In this document: piece by piece, positions 34,788 through 44,812 of the stretch
How the letters are laid out: each line of letters starts with the position of its first letter
How positions within the stretch are numbered: the first letter of the stretch is position 1
Notes under the pieces: generated by a model
What the model saw: the letters and a program-made list of their open reading frames with translations, nothing else
Database searches by the model: none
What the model was told of the DNA's origin: nothing
Source: Methanosarcina vacuolata Z-761
GTDB taxonomy: Archaea; Halobacteriota; Methanosarcinia; Methanosarcinales; Methanosarcinaceae
Reading direction: 5' to 3'
Length of the DNA stretch: 64,000 nt
Assembly (NCBI RefSeq): GCF_000969905.1
Contig: NZ_CP009520.1
Location: forward strand, 3,906,001-3,970,000
Translations under genes and position numbers: made by a program

Positions 34788-37700
34788 TCATTTGGAAGTA
34801 ACGGCTCCTCCATTTTTTAATTCTTTTAACTGTTCATTACTTAGATTATACACATTATCTATTTTCATTCCGTTACAAGTAATACCCATCTTAAATCTGC
34901 GTATTTCCCGATATTCATCAAACTCTGTGTCAACGTACCATATATGTATACTATCAACATTCCACATATCGTATTCATCATATTCTGCAAAAACTAGGTA
35001 GTTTTTTTCGCTAAAAATAACATATTTAATATGACTATCGAAATACGGATTATATCCTGCATCATTATTACAATAAGAAATACTATTAACTAAAAAAGAT
35101 TTTACTTCTTTGGCATCATTCATAAAGATTAAATAATATCTCTGGTAATGCGATGAAGTGTTATGCCACGACTCAATATTATATTTATAATGGTATAATA
35201 ATATTACATATTTATCCCAACTTCCCAAATAACATACATCTAATATGGAATAAATTTCGTCCTTTCCATCAGTACCCCCAATTACGTCTTCTCCATCTTC
35301 ACCGTATCCTTCCAATATCCATGGAGATTCATGGACATAAGACGACCAATAGCGTAGATCATTCAACTCCATATTGCCAAGGGATAATCTTTTCAGCCAA
35401 ACTTCATAATCTATCCATTTATGATCACTGTCTTTGTTCAAAAAATAATCTCGCAAATTAAAGTTGCATTGTCCATTACAGCAATTGTTAGCTAGTAATA
35501 CATTGTTTTCATTATTATTTATTGATAAAATCGGCGAACCGATGGATACTTCATCTACTAACTTGAAGTTCTTATCTAGTATCGCAATATGATCATTAAA
35601 TGATAGCAATATGTTATCTTTTTTAGAGAAACAACGTATCATGTTAATAGGATTATGCATATTAGTATCATGAACTATATTCCAGTTATTTTTAGAATCA
35701 AATGCTTTAATATTACCAGAGTGGTCAGTATACAATAACCACTCAGTATTTTTCATCCATACAATTATTTTGGGATTTTTCTCTACTTTGATAACATTAC
35801 TTATTGTCCAACTATAAGTATCCCAAATTATTATTTTTTTATCTGCTCCACAGCTAATTAGCAGCCTATTATTAGGCCAACACAACGCTATGATACGGTC
35901 GGCATGTTCATATAATGATTGTAACCTGCTTCCTGTGCTCATATCACATATTATTATTTGACCGCCTAAACCACCGAGTGCAAAATATTTGCTATCTGGA
36001 CTTAATACAAAACAATTGATTCCTAAATTATCGGTAAATATTGCCCCTTCCAGGTCTGTATAAGTAAAATCGGCATTTGTTAAATTACAATTAATTATTT
36101 CAGCATCTTTTAAGATGGAATTTTTAAATGATGTATGGATAAGATCACAATTTAATAGATAAGCCCCCGACAGCACTAGTGAAGAAAAATCTTTTTCAGA
36201 AAAATTTTCATTCATTAACCCTAAAATCGTGAGTGAATTTCCACCTAAAAAACCTATCTCGTCGAAGTTTTTATACTTTGTATTATGAATGATTGCATAC
36301 AAAGCGTCTTTATCAGTAAGGAGATCTTTCATAAAATTTCCAATAGTTGGAGAAATTCTTCTTTTCCCAAAACTGCTACTATTTACTTTATTGCCTTTAA
36401 TTTCATTTACAAATTTTTTTGCTATGAAAAATTCCATCAATGATTTATGAAAAAAGGTGTATTCGTCACTGGACGTCCTGTTTAAAAAGGAGCAAGTTCT
36501 AATTTTGCCATCCAAGTTATTTAAGTCGATATCATTATATGCATTTTTTGCATTTAGTTCTTTTATCAAATTAAATATTTGTTCAGAAGTCACTTTGCTG
36601 TTACCATCAATAAACATTCTTAACGCTAATTCTTCCATTATTTCATATACATCCGTGGAGCAGATGTCCCTCCATCCTTCCCTTATAATACACATTTTAA
36701 CATATTCAACATAAAGTTTATCTATAGTAATCGTACTTTTTAATTCCTCTAACTTAGGTAAAGTTTGTGCTATTATACTTAAAAAAATAGGACGATGAGC
36801 TAAATCCCAAAGATTATATATGTGACTCATTCTTTCAAGCTGATTTTCGCTCTGGTTTCCAAAAAACTTTTTAAAATATTCATTAATGTCGGCGTCATTA
36901 AAAAGTTGTATATATACCATCTGTAAGTTAATGTTCTCTTTTAATCTTAACCCCGTATAGTTTTTACTTATGGGGTTAAGCACGTCTCTTTCTCTATTTT
37001 TCTCTTTAAAATAATGGGTTCTTGAAGTAATAATAAGTTTATTTTTTCCCAACGCTAACTTATCGATTTTATAAAAGTTTTTATATGCAGTTGATTCTCG
37101 CATATCTACCGACATTTCGTCAAAGCCATCAAGAATAAATAGTAGTCGCCCATCTTGATATAACATATTAAAGTAACTGTAATCTATAGTGGTTCCAAAA
37201 GGTGCATGAGATTTTAGCTGCTTGTTGAAGAAATCATTAATGCAACTTTCATCATCCATGTCCCTTAGATATAGTAAAATCGGTACATAGCTGTTTATAA
37301 CACCTTGAAGATATTTTTCAGCAAGGTCTAGAGTTAATTTTTGACAATATAACGTTTTACCTGTACCATAATCACCTAATATGGCAAGAACTTGTGAACT
37401 TTTATCCTTTATCCATCTGCCAACATATTTATCAACATATTTTACTTCTTTATAACTTTCATCAAAGCATCTAATTTTTATATAATAATTTAACTCTCTA
37501 ATAGAGTTAAGATCACTGATTATCTCATTTAAGTAGATTTTTAGTTCGTTATTTATTTTATAATTCTTTGATTTCAATTGCTCAAACTCGTCTGATTGGT
37601 CTACAAAATGACCCTCGAGACTAGGATCAATCTTTAAGAAATGACAAGATTGGGAAGATTTTTGTATTTGCTTATTATATTTTTGATTTAATAATTTAAA

Positions 37701-38264
37701 TTCCTTATCGAATTCTTCTAATTTATCCTGTGAATCCTGCATTTTTTTAATAATTTTTAACAACATCTCAACAATAGTTTTAGAACGATATTTAGATTGA
37801 GCTTCATGTGCAGCTAAGTCACCTTCCTCGTTAATCATTATGTCCAAGGATCGCTCACAGCATTTAGTAAGTACATGAAAAAGTTGTGGGGCAGCAGCTG
37901 AGATTCCAACTTTATCATAAAAATATTGGCTACATAATAAACAGAAATCTTTTCTGACAATTTCTAAACTCTCTCTATTTTTGTCATCTATATCATAGAA
38001 TGAGTAAATTCTTACAATTATTTTTTCAACGTTACCACTCTCAAATTTTAAAAAAGTATAAAAGTCTTCAGGGTTTAGAAAATTATATAAATCTTTGAAT
38101 TCTTCTTCTACAACAACTTTAATTTTTTTATTAACTAGTAATCGTTCTTGAATCTCTTCTTTGCTAAATGCATAATCTTGAACTTTATCTCCAGTAAAAG
38201 CAATTAATGAGCATAATCCATTAGTCAGCAATCCTACAATTATAGAAATAATGTTAGGGTCCAT
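34788..38264 (-). CDS. STAND protein: NACHT ATPase + pentapeptide repeats + WD40-like repeats (putative defence)
   Basis: 1158 residues. The N-terminus has a hydrophobic segment (IISIIVGLLTNGLCSLIAFT) and then helical sequence to about residue 280. The NACHT domain follows: Walker A VLAILGDYGTGKTLYCQ, NSYVPILLYLRDMDDES, Walker B LLFILDGFDEMSVD and KLIITSRTHYF. Residues about 690-745 are pentapeptide repeats (NSILKDAEIINCNLTNADFT). From about 750 there are WD40-like blades (FVLSPDSKYFALGGLGG, LLISCGADKKIIIWD). The composition is much more AT-rich than neighbouring genes and it is flanked by an IS and an inverted-repeat element, suggesting transfer. STAND proteins with repeat sensors are commonly antiviral, but the effector function of the N-terminal region is unknown. 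Confidence 0.85.
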   Translation of the reverse strand: MDPNIISIIVGLLTNGLCSLIAFTGDKVQDYAFSKEEIQERLLVNKKIKVVVEEEFKDLYNFLNPEDFYTFLKFESGNVEKIIVRIYSFYDIDDKNRESLEIVRKDFCLLCSQYFYDKVGISAAAPQLFHVLTKCCERSLDIMINEEGDLAAHEAQSKYRSKTIVEMLLKIIKKMQDSQDKLEEFDKEFKLLNQKYNKQIQKSSQSCHFLKIDPSLEGHFVDQSDEFEQLKSKNYKINNELKIYLNEIISDLNSIRELNYYIKIRCFDESYKEVKYVDKYVGRWIKDKSSQVLAILGDYGTGKTLYCQKLTLDLAEKYLQGVINSYVPILLYLRDMDDESCINDFFNKQLKSHAPFGTTIDYSYFNMLYQDGRLLFILDGFDEMSVDMRESTAYKNFYKIDKLALGKNKLIITSRTHYFKEKNRERDVLNPISKNYTGLRLKENINLQMVYIQLFNDADINEYFKKFFGNQSENQLERMSHIYNLWDLAHRPIFLSIIAQTLPKLEELKSTITIDKLYVEYVKMCIIREGWRDICSTDVYEIMEELALRMFIDGNSKVTSEQIFNLIKELNAKNAYNDIDLNNLDGKIRTCSFLNRTSSDEYTFFHKSLMEFFIAKKFVNEIKGNKVNSSSFGKRRISPTIGNFMKDLLTDKDALYAIIHNTKYKNFDEIGFLGGNSLTILGLMNENFSEKDFSSLVLSGAYLLNCDLIHTSFKNSILKDAEIINCNLTNADFTYTDLEGAIFTDNLGINCFVLSPDSKYFALGGLGGQIIICDMSTGSRLQSLYEHADRIIALCWPNNRLLISCGADKKIIIWDTYSWTISNVIKVEKNPKIIVWMKNTEWLLYTDHSGNIKAFDSKNNWNIVHDTNMHNPINMIRCFSKKDNILLSFNDHIAILDKNFKLVDEVSIGSPILSINNNENNVLLANNCCNGQCNFNLRDYFLNKDSDHKWIDYEVWLKRLSLGNMELNDLRYWSSYVHESPWILEGYGEDGEDVIGGTDGKDEIYSILDVCYLGSWDKYVILLYHYKYNIESWHNTSSHYQRYYLIFMNDAKEVKSFLVNSISYCNNDAGYNPYFDSHIKYVIFSEKNYLVFAEYDEYDMWNVDSIHIWYVDTEFDEYREIRRFKMGITCNGMKIDNVYNLSNEQLKELKNGGAVTSK

Positions 38265-38598
38265 CTGAGATCACTTGAGATAACTGTTCTGGATCAAATA
38301 ATAAGATAGTAAATTCTCTGAAATTCAGGTACATGTTGACCTTAATGACGGTACTTTATCTCATAGGAATTACATACTCGAAGTATAAAAAGTACAGTGA
38401 CCATTAAATGCGATTGTTTTTTGGTTCAAATGTACGAGTCATCACAATTGTAGGATCAAGTTTAATTTTAAGACCCTCTCTTAAACCTGCAATCTGGAGT
38501 GTTTCATGCGGGATAATCGTCTATAAGCGCATCTTCGTTTGAAGATCTGCATACTTTATAAAAGCATATACACATATTACGGAATAAGCCTTCACATA
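38265..38598. other. Intergenic region between STAND and cfb genes, nothing recognised
   Basis: 334 AT-rich bases. I see no gene, tRNA or array. CATATACACATATTACGGAA and CACATATCACGGAA near 38566-38608 form a weak direct repeat at the cfbB 3' end. Confidence 0.6.
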
Positions 38599-40086
38599 TC
38601 ACGGAAGAACCCTCGACTCTCTGAAATTTCTTGCAGCTTCTACAAGTGAGCTTGCAAGCTCCCTGTAAGCAACTCCGTGCAGGTGGGCATACGAGCCCAG
38701 GGTATTTCCAGAAATAAGCCCGTCCATGTCGTTCTTTATGCCTGTGCCTCTTGACAGAGTTATTGCAAATTCAGCATCTTCAGGAATTTCCCATATTTCA
38801 GAATGGTGGAATTCGTGTCCCTTGAAGCTGTTGCCTTTTTTCCCTAGAAGGCAGTCCTGATTAAGGGTTCCTATATTGTAGCTGACCACTCTTGTCTGTC
38901 CCATTATAGTATGCCCTGGCAGGGCCCCAACCATTGAGTATGTAGATTCCGGCATTGATGCATCGTGATAGGTGCCTTTTCCGGGGACGCCTGTGCTTAT
39001 TTTTTCCGTGAGGTACATAAGCCCTCCGCACTCAGCATAAATAGGCATACCTGCAGCAGACGCCTTTTTAATATCCTGGCGCATGGACTCGTTAGCTTCA
39101 AGTTCGGCTGCAAAGAGTTCGGGATAACCTCCCCCTATATAGAGCCCGTCAACCTCGGGAAGTGAGTGGTCTTTAACAGGGCTAAAGTAAACGATTTCTG
39201 CGCCTGCAAGATTCAGGAGATCTATGTTATCGCGATAGTAGAAGTTAAAAGCCTCATCAAGGGCGACCCCTATCTTTGGCCTGGTTGCTCCGGGATCGGA
39301 GACAGAAGTAAAAACACTATTATCAGGGGTTTTCAGGGGTTTTGCGCTTTTTGCGATTTCCATAAAGCGGTCTACGTCAATTCCTTTATTGATAATTTCT
39401 TCAATGCCGTGAAGGCGGGCTTCAAAGCCTCCGTCCCCAAGCCGTCTTCGGCCTTCGAGAGCTGGCATAAGCCCTAAATGGCGCATGGAAATCTGCATTG
39501 CGGGGTCTCTTGGAACAATTCCTATAACCGGAACGCCTGTATAGTGTTCGATTGCCTCTTTTGCTTTTTCGGCATGGCGGCGGCTTCCTATGTTATTAAG
39601 GATAACTCCTGCAATTTCCACATCAGGGTCGAAGTTCCTGTATCCGTTGATAAGAGCAGCACTCGAACGGGTAATGCTCCGGGCATTGATTACGAAGATC
39701 ACAGGACAGTTAAGGATCTTTGCGATCTGAGCAGTGCTTCCAAGGTCGCTTAAGCTGTCAAAACCTTCGTAAAGACCGCGAACCCCTTCAATAATTGCAA
39801 TATCAGCTTTCTCACCGGCATCACAGGCATGGGTATAGACATCCAGAATCCCATTCTCATCCATAAGGTAGCCGTCAAGGTTTCGGCAGAACCTGCCAGT
39901 TATTTCAGTATGATAACTCGGGTCGATATAGTCCAGAGCGACCTTAAAAGGCTGGACTTTGTATCCCCTTGAAACGAGAGCAGCCATCAGGCCCATGGAG
40001 ATTGTAGTCTTGCCTGAAGAAGAACGGTCTGCGGAAATGAGAATCCTGGGAATATTCCCTGCTGTGGATTGCTTGCCATTAAGCAT
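38599..40086 (-). CDS. cfbB: Ni-sirohydrochlorin a,c-diamide synthase CfbB
   Basis: 495 residues, CbiA/CobB family. It amidates the a and c acetate side chains of Ni-sirohydrochlorin with glutamine and ATP in coenzyme F430 synthesis. The N-terminal ATP-binding domain has ILISADRSSSGKTTISMGLM and the ligand region YIDPSYHTEITGRFCRNLDG. The C-terminal glutaminase-like domain has YIGGGYPELFAAELEAN and MPIYAECGGLMYLTE with the nucleophile Cys, and GHEFHHSEIW. CbiA proteins of cobalamin synthesis look the same, but the presence of cfbC, cfbD, cfbE and cfbA in the same cluster favours CfbB. It is the last gene of the group. Confidence 0.92.
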   Translation of the reverse strand: MLNGKQSTAGNIPRILISADRSSSGKTTISMGLMAALVSRGYKVQPFKVALDYIDPSYHTEITGRFCRNLDGYLMDENGILDVYTHACDAGEKADIAIIEGVRGLYEGFDSLSDLGSTAQIAKILNCPVIFVINARSITRSSAALINGYRNFDPDVEIAGVILNNIGSRRHAEKAKEAIEHYTGVPVIGIVPRDPAMQISMRHLGLMPALEGRRRLGDGGFEARLHGIEEIINKGIDVDRFMEIAKSAKPLKTPDNSVFTSVSDPGATRPKIGVALDEAFNFYYRDNIDLLNLAGAEIVYFSPVKDHSLPEVDGLYIGGGYPELFAAELEANESMRQDIKKASAAGMPIYAECGGLMYLTEKISTGVPGKGTYHDASMPESTYSMVGALPGHTIMGQTRVVSYNIGTLNQDCLLGKKGNSFKGHEFHHSEIWEIPEDAEFAITLSRGTGIKNDMDGLISGNTLGSYAHLHGVAYRELASSLVEAARNFRESRVLP

Positions 40087-40149
40087 TTTTGATACCCCTG
40101 ATGTGTTTATTCACCCTGATGTGTTTACTCAACTTATTTCCACTCTAAT

Positions 40150-40947
40150 TCATTTTGTCAATTCCCTCAACCGCTCGTCACTCAGGGAATCGACTGTAAC
40201 TCTGTTTTCGTTTTCAAGGATTGCTTTCCCAAGCTCGCGATAGATCTGAGCAATATCGGATTCAGGTGCCTTTTCCATTACAGAGTAACCTTCCCTTTCA
40301 CAGTCCTGGACTACCTGCCTCTTAGGGATAAAAGCCATAAGCTGGCTGCCGATCTCCTCAGAAAACTTTGAAACGATTTCCTTTTCCCTGCTCACGTTTC
40401 TTGAATTACAGATTACCCCGCTAAGCGGCATTCCTATCTTCGATAAGCCTTTGCAGATATTATTTGCTGCATAAAGGGGCATGTACTCTCCTGAGGTCAG
40501 TACATAAATCTCATTTACGAACCCTTTCCTGACAGGGGCAACAAACCCTCCGCAGACAATGTCTCCTGGTACATCGTAAATGATCAAATCCTGCTCTTTT
40601 AAGAGATTTCCTGAGACGCTTTTCAATTTCTGGATGGCAACAATGATTCCTCTACCTGCACACCCTATGCCTGGTTCCGGGCCGCCTGCTTCTACGCATT
40701 TGACGCCTGCATACCCTTCAAAGACCACATCTTCTTTCTTTATGTCCACACCCTCGCGCAGGAGGTCGAGAATCGTTGGAATTCTCCTGCCTCTTAGAAG
40801 GGTGATTGATGAGTCACTTTTAGGATCGCAGCCTATAATCATAACCTTCTTTCCTGCCTCGGCGCAGGCAGCGGCAATGTTTGAGGCCGTACTTGATTTT
40901 CCTATGCCGCCTTTTCCGTAGATCGCTATGATCTTCTGGTTTTTCAA
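40150..40947 (-). CDS. cfbC: NifH-like reductase component CfbC (F430 synthesis)
   Basis: 265 residues from TTG 40947, preceded by GGAGG. This Fe protein homologue donates electrons to CfbD for the six-electron reductive cyclisation of Ni-sirohydrochlorin a,c-diamide. Visible features are the P-loop [28 protein letters not shown], the first cluster Cys in GIGCAGRGI and the second in [10 protein letters not shown], matching the two Cys of NifH that hold the intersubunit [4Fe-4S] cluster. It lies 37 bases after cfbD on the same strand. Confidence 0.95.
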   Translation of the reverse strand: MKNQKIIAIYGKGGIGKSSTASNIAAACAEAGKKVMIIGCDPKSDSSITLLRGRRIPTILDLLREGVDIKKEDVVFEGYAGVKCVEAGGPEPGIGCAGRGIIVAIQKLKSVSGNLLKEQDLIIYDVPGDIVCGGFVAPVRKGFVNEIYVLTSGEYMPLYAANNICKGLSKIGMPLSGVICNSRNVSREKEIVSKFSEEIGSQLMAFIPKRQVVQDCEREGYSVMEKAPESDIAQIYRELGKAILENENRVTVDSLSDERLRELTK

Positions 40948-40984
40948 AGGATCTTCCTCCTGATTTTATCCTGGATCTTCCTAT

Positions 40985-42097
40985 TCAGGCTTCCTTTGCA
41001 ACTTCCCTTAAGGTAGCCCCAAACTCTGACTCCACAATTTCACTGACTCCCAGCGTTTTCGGGTGGAGGTCAATTTCAACCAGCACATACTCATGCCCCA
41101 TCTCTTTTAAGGGCAGGACCTGTCTAGGGCCGTTAGTAATTGAAATAAGCTCCATGTCCTTTATGTGTTCCATAGGGATTGCGTGCGGGACACCTGTAAT
41201 GATCGCAAAATCAAAGTCACTATATTTTTCCTTTATTAATTCGCTGACCTTTTCGCCTGCAACCGGGTACTCGTCCATGCCGCCAATGATCTCATGCACC
41301 TCAATTCCATGTGCTGTGAAGTCTCTCATTATGTACTCGGCATGCTGCCTTACTCTGGGAAGCCCGAGCTCTGGATCGATATTTGCCATATTGATAAGGT
41401 TTTCTTTTTTCCCGAGAGTTGCTGCAACCTCATTGACTGCAAGGGTAATGTCTGCAAACATGTAGCCGGTTTCTTTTTTGGCATTCATGATGACAAGGCC
41501 CTTCTTTCCTTCCTTGAGGAGTTGAATTACACGCTGCGCGGCTTTGTATTTAACATCCCCGCGGGAGGGAGCAAGGTATTCCCTGCTCGCAGCCCCAAAC
41601 CGTTTTTCCACTTCGGTCGCTTTTTCAAGGAGATATTTCTGACGCTCGAACTCTTTGTGATCAATAATCCCTACATCGAGTGCGGATTCCAGGGCAAAGA
41701 GTACTCCTTTTGTGTTATTGTGATAACCTGCATGCACCTCAACTTCGATTACAGGGACATCAGGATTTGCCTCTAGCACGGCGTCATGCATTTCTTCTCC
41801 TATAATCATGCTGGGGCAGGTTCCTACAATACCTATAAGTTTCGGATTGAAAAGTTCCACTGACTTGTTGATAAGCTGGACAAGTTTGTCATGCCCTCCG
41901 AAAACGAAATTGTTCTCGTCAAGGCCTGTGGTAACCACATGTATACCGTCTTCTTCGAGCAGCCTTGCGTGTTTAAAGGAACATCCGGGAGGCCCATGCA
42001 GGATAGCAACATCAACATTTAAGTCTCTCAGAGTGTAAAGAGCCGCAACTATGGAACTTGGGCGGGGATGAATGATTGAAATCTCTTTTTCAGCCAT
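40985..42097 (-). CDS. cfbD: NifD-like catalytic component CfbD (F430 synthesis)
   Basis: 370 residues, nitrogenase component 1-like. With CfbC it reduces the tetrapyrrole and forms the gamma-lactam ring of 15,17(3)-seco-F430. Cysteine-containing motifs appropriate for an Fe-S cluster are [16 protein letters not shown] near residue 38 and [19 protein letters not shown] near 90; unlike NifD/NifK a single homomeric subunit is used. GAGG precedes the ATG. The 269 bases between it and cfbE hold no convincing gene. Confidence 0.95.
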   Translation of the reverse strand: MAEKEISIIHPRPSSIVAALYTLRDLNVDVAILHGPPGCSFKHARLLEEDGIHVVTTGLDENNFVFGGHDKLVQLINKSVELFNPKLIGIVGTCPSMIIGEEMHDAVLEANPDVPVIEVEVHAGYHNNTKGVLFALESALDVGIIDHKEFERQKYLLEKATEVEKRFGAASREYLAPSRGDVKYKAAQRVIQLLKEGKKGLVIMNAKKETGYMFADITLAVNEVAATLGKKENLINMANIDPELGLPRVRQHAEYIMRDFTAHGIEVHEIIGGMDEYPVAGEKVSELIKEKYSDFDFAIITGVPHAIPMEHIKDMELISITNGPRQVLPLKEMGHEYVLVEIDLHPKTLGVSEIVESEFGATLREVAKEA

Positions 42098-42366
42098 GGC
42101 GAATCCTCTTGCTTAGATAATAGGGATATTGATGAAAATGATAGAACGCATTTCCCTGAAAATTTCTGTATCCTCAGGATATGAACTACCACCTGTACCA
42201 AAATGGGATTGGGAAACACGATCAGTTGAAATTAATGCGAGTAATGGAAACGAATACAGATTGGAAGAGCCTGTATAAAACTCTATCATAAAAATTTCGG
42301 CAAACATCTGAAGTCTTATTCTGGCCTGTATCCAGAATCGGCTTTTAACGGAAGCTTTAACGAGCT

Positions 42367-43974
42367 TTAACGGAAGCATTTCACTGAAGAGAGTATTATA
42401 TCATCGCCTCCTGCAAATTCCGAGGCTTTTGAAAGACCTTCCGGAAGACTCCTTGCATAAGAAATATTTTTCCCATTTACTGTCTTCATCCGTTCTCCTA
42501 CCAGGATAATCTGCTTACACTTTGTACCGAACTTTTCTACAAAGCCCTGCACGAGTTCAGGAGGCAGCCCTTCACAGACCTGAGAGGCTTCTTCTCCCAA
42601 CACAAGGATGATGCCTTTCTTTTTTTCGTCCTTTCTCTTAAGGAGGGCATAATCAAGGGCTTTTTCGGCTGAGAGAATATCCATGCCTGAATTGGAATTG
42701 TCTATTAGGGAAATACCATTCATTTCTTTTTCCTGCATCCTGCCTGAAAGCCCTCTGAATCCTTCAATTACCGAAATAATAGCTTCAGGTTCAATTCCAA
42801 GTTCGAGGGCTGCTGCCGACGCTGCGACAAAGGCAGTTCTGTAAGCTGAAATATTATATCCTGGACGCAGGGAAGCTGACAAAATTTCCTTTCCCCTGTG
42901 CATGAATCGAATGCCATAGCTTGAAAATGTAGGCGAAGCCTGTAGCTCGGTTGAGCCTGCTGGCATTGATGAACTTGATAGACCAGTTGACCTTGATGAA
43001 TCTAATAGGCCGATTGATGAACTTGATAGCCCGGTTGGCCTTGATGAGCTTGATAGATCGTCTGGTCCTGGTAAGTCTGAAGGCATTACTAACTCTGGGG
43101 GTACTGATAGGGCTGAAGTCCCGGACCCGGTTTCTAGCACAAAATCGGCTGTTTGGTCTGAAATTCCGGAAAGCTGGCCACTGAAAGGGTCTTTGAAGGT
43201 TAATACTTTTACTTTGTCTGTTTTTGCAGCTTTAAGGGCTTTTTTGGCCCCGACATTGATTAGAAGGATACTCCCGGCTTTTGCGAGCTTTACAAGCTGG
43301 AGTTTTGCCTCGCTTGCAAGGGCTGTATTGTTTGCAATTCCGTAGTCCGGAGAAAGGGTTGTAAGAATCCCCAGGTCAGCAGTGCCTGTGCCTCCTATTG
43401 AGATTTCAAAGATAAAAAAATCCGGCCTGAGTCCGGCTTCAAAAACTTTCTCAACTGCAACCAGAATGCTTCCTGGAGTTATGCTCAGACCCCTGTAAAT
43501 AAGAGAAGAAATACCTGCTTTCCAGTATTCGAGCCCCCGTGAAGTGTGCAGCACTACTTCAAAATGCCTGGAGAGCATATCGGCCAGGAGGGAGGAGGCA
43601 CTTGTTTTTGCTTTTACGCCGGTAACCTCAACCGTTTTTATGCCTGAAAGCCTTGAATCGTTTTTAAGTATTTCTCCGACAATTTCGTGGTGCGAAAGGA
43701 TGTCTTTTTTCTGCGCCCTGGCTTCTACAAGCATCGGATAGGCAGGATCAAGATGCACAGGCGCTACAATGATGTCGAATCCTGAGGCAGGAAGAGGATT
43801 TTTTGAGCAGTGTATCCCGTACTTCTCCTCAAGTTCAAGCAGCGTTTCAGGCTTGACTGTCCCGTATACGTCTATTCCGCTTACTTCATTTCCAGCGGCT
43901 GCAAGGCTTTTTACGATAGGAATGCCGCCGTGGGTCAGGTCGAGCACGGCGAACTTCTTTCGGTACAGGTCCAT
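42367..43974 (-). CDS. cfbE: Mur-ligase-like coenzyme F430 synthetase CfbE
   Basis: 535 residues. It activates the g-propionate with ATP to close the carbocyclic ring in the last step of F430 synthesis. The P-loop is [20 protein letters not shown], followed by the Mur-ligase central domain ([20 protein letters not shown]) and C-terminal domain with [20 protein letters not shown]. Residues about 280-345 are a Ser/Leu-rich low-complexity insertion made of repeated SSS-x-GLL/PTG units, encoded by short direct repeats (42955-43090). Members without the insertion would be shorter. The core motifs look intact. Confidence 0.93.
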   Translation of the reverse strand: MDLYRKKFAVLDLTHGGIPIVKSLAAAGNEVSGIDVYGTVKPETLLELEEKYGIHCSKNPLPASGFDIIVAPVHLDPAYPMLVEARAQKKDILSHHEIVGEILKNDSRLSGIKTVEVTGVKAKTSASSLLADMLSRHFEVVLHTSRGLEYWKAGISSLIYRGLSITPGSILVAVEKVFEAGLRPDFFIFEISIGGTGTADLGILTTLSPDYGIANNTALASEAKLQLVKLAKAGSILLINVGAKKALKAAKTDKVKVLTFKDPFSGQLSGISDQTADFVLETGSGTSALSVPPELVMPSDLPGPDDLSSSSRPTGLSSSSIGLLDSSRSTGLSSSSMPAGSTELQASPTFSSYGIRFMHRGKEILSASLRPGYNISAYRTAFVAASAAALELGIEPEAIISVIEGFRGLSGRMQEKEMNGISLIDNSNSGMDILSAEKALDYALLKRKDEKKKGIILVLGEEASQVCEGLPPELVQGFVEKFGTKCKQIILVGERMKTVNGKNISYARSLPEGLSKASEFAGGDDIILSSVKCFR

Positions 43975-44000
43975 GATAAAACCGGACCCCAGGTGTGAAT

Positions 44001-44393
44001 TTAAAGGGCTTCCTGAACCCTTTTGAACACAAGGTCTGCGATAAGCTCATCGGCCCCTAGAGGGTTTGCATAGCATAAAGGAATGGTTTTTCCGTCAATT
44101 TCCAGGATACCGCAGCCATTTTTGTCCAGGCTCAGTATCTCCGGGATGTCCTTTGTGATATGAACTCCAGATGCCAGGAAAACCGGTACTGCTGCAATTT
44201 TTGTCACGCCGGTACCTGAAAAGCCTTCAATTGCCTCTTCAAGGGTTGGCTCACTGTTTTCCATAAAGCCGGCTCTTACAACAACATCAGAGTGTTTACG
44301 TGCAATATAGTCTGCGATCTTAGTGACTACTTCTTTATTGTAAGGCAGCTTGCTCCCGTGGCCTATGGCCAGAATTCCGAGTTTTTCTGTCAT
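44001..44393 (-). CDS. cfbA: Sirohydrochlorin nickelochelatase CfbA
   Basis: 130 residues from ATG 44393, preceded by GAGGT at seven bases; the upstream open frame is not family-like. CfbA inserts nickel into sirohydrochlorin, the first committed step of F430 synthesis. It is the small, single-domain CbiX-S type that acts as a homodimer. The two metal-site histidines are in [15 protein letters not shown] and [16 protein letters not shown]. It is the first gene of the cfbA-cfbE-cfbD-cfbC-cfbB series. Cobaltochelatase activity also occurs in this family, but the cluster indicates nickel. Confidence 0.95.
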   Translation of the reverse strand: MTEKLGILAIGHGSKLPYNKEVVTKIADYIARKHSDVVVRAGFMENSEPTLEEAIEGFSGTGVTKIAAVPVFLASGVHITKDIPEILSLDKNGCGILEIDGKTIPLCYANPLGADELIADLVFKRVQEAL

Positions 44394-44641
44394 ATTAAAA
44401 ACCTCAATATCTATCTGTTCAGGCTTAACACAATTGTTTGAATTTGTAATAATGAAGAGTTTAACATAGTTAGGATTTATATGATATAATCCTTTTGAAA
44501 AAGAAACAGCGGGAGAAAGTTTTGAGAGATCTGGACGTAACCTACTATTATTATACAATTATAATGTGGATGTATGTATTTATCGTATTGATTTAAGTTT
44601 TTTCAATTTTGATATGCATCATTTGCCTGGGGCTAAGGTTG

Positions 44642-44700
44642 TTATTTCAGTCGAATTCCTGTAGCTGCTTTGGATATATTCTCGCCAGCGCAACTTTGGT
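44642..44700. repeat. Dispersed 60-base intergenic repeat, copy 2
   Basis: TTATTTCAGTCGAATTCC ... CTCGCCAGCGCAACTTTGG matches the elements at 23007-23066 and 57533-57590 at both ends; the middle is diverged. It lies between cfbA and the divergent metal ATPase gene. Confidence 0.55.
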
Positions 44701-44812
44701 TTCTTACAATTAAATCTAATTTTATTATTTAGTATTAAATCGTAATAGCTTTATGTTATTGATATTTATATGTTTTAACATTTAAAATTTTGATTTTATT
44801 TGGGTAGATAAT

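Noticed and set aside
42113-42379. 88-codon frame between cfbD and cfbE
   Set aside because: It overlaps the end of cfbE, has no ribosome-binding site and looks like random AT-rich translation.
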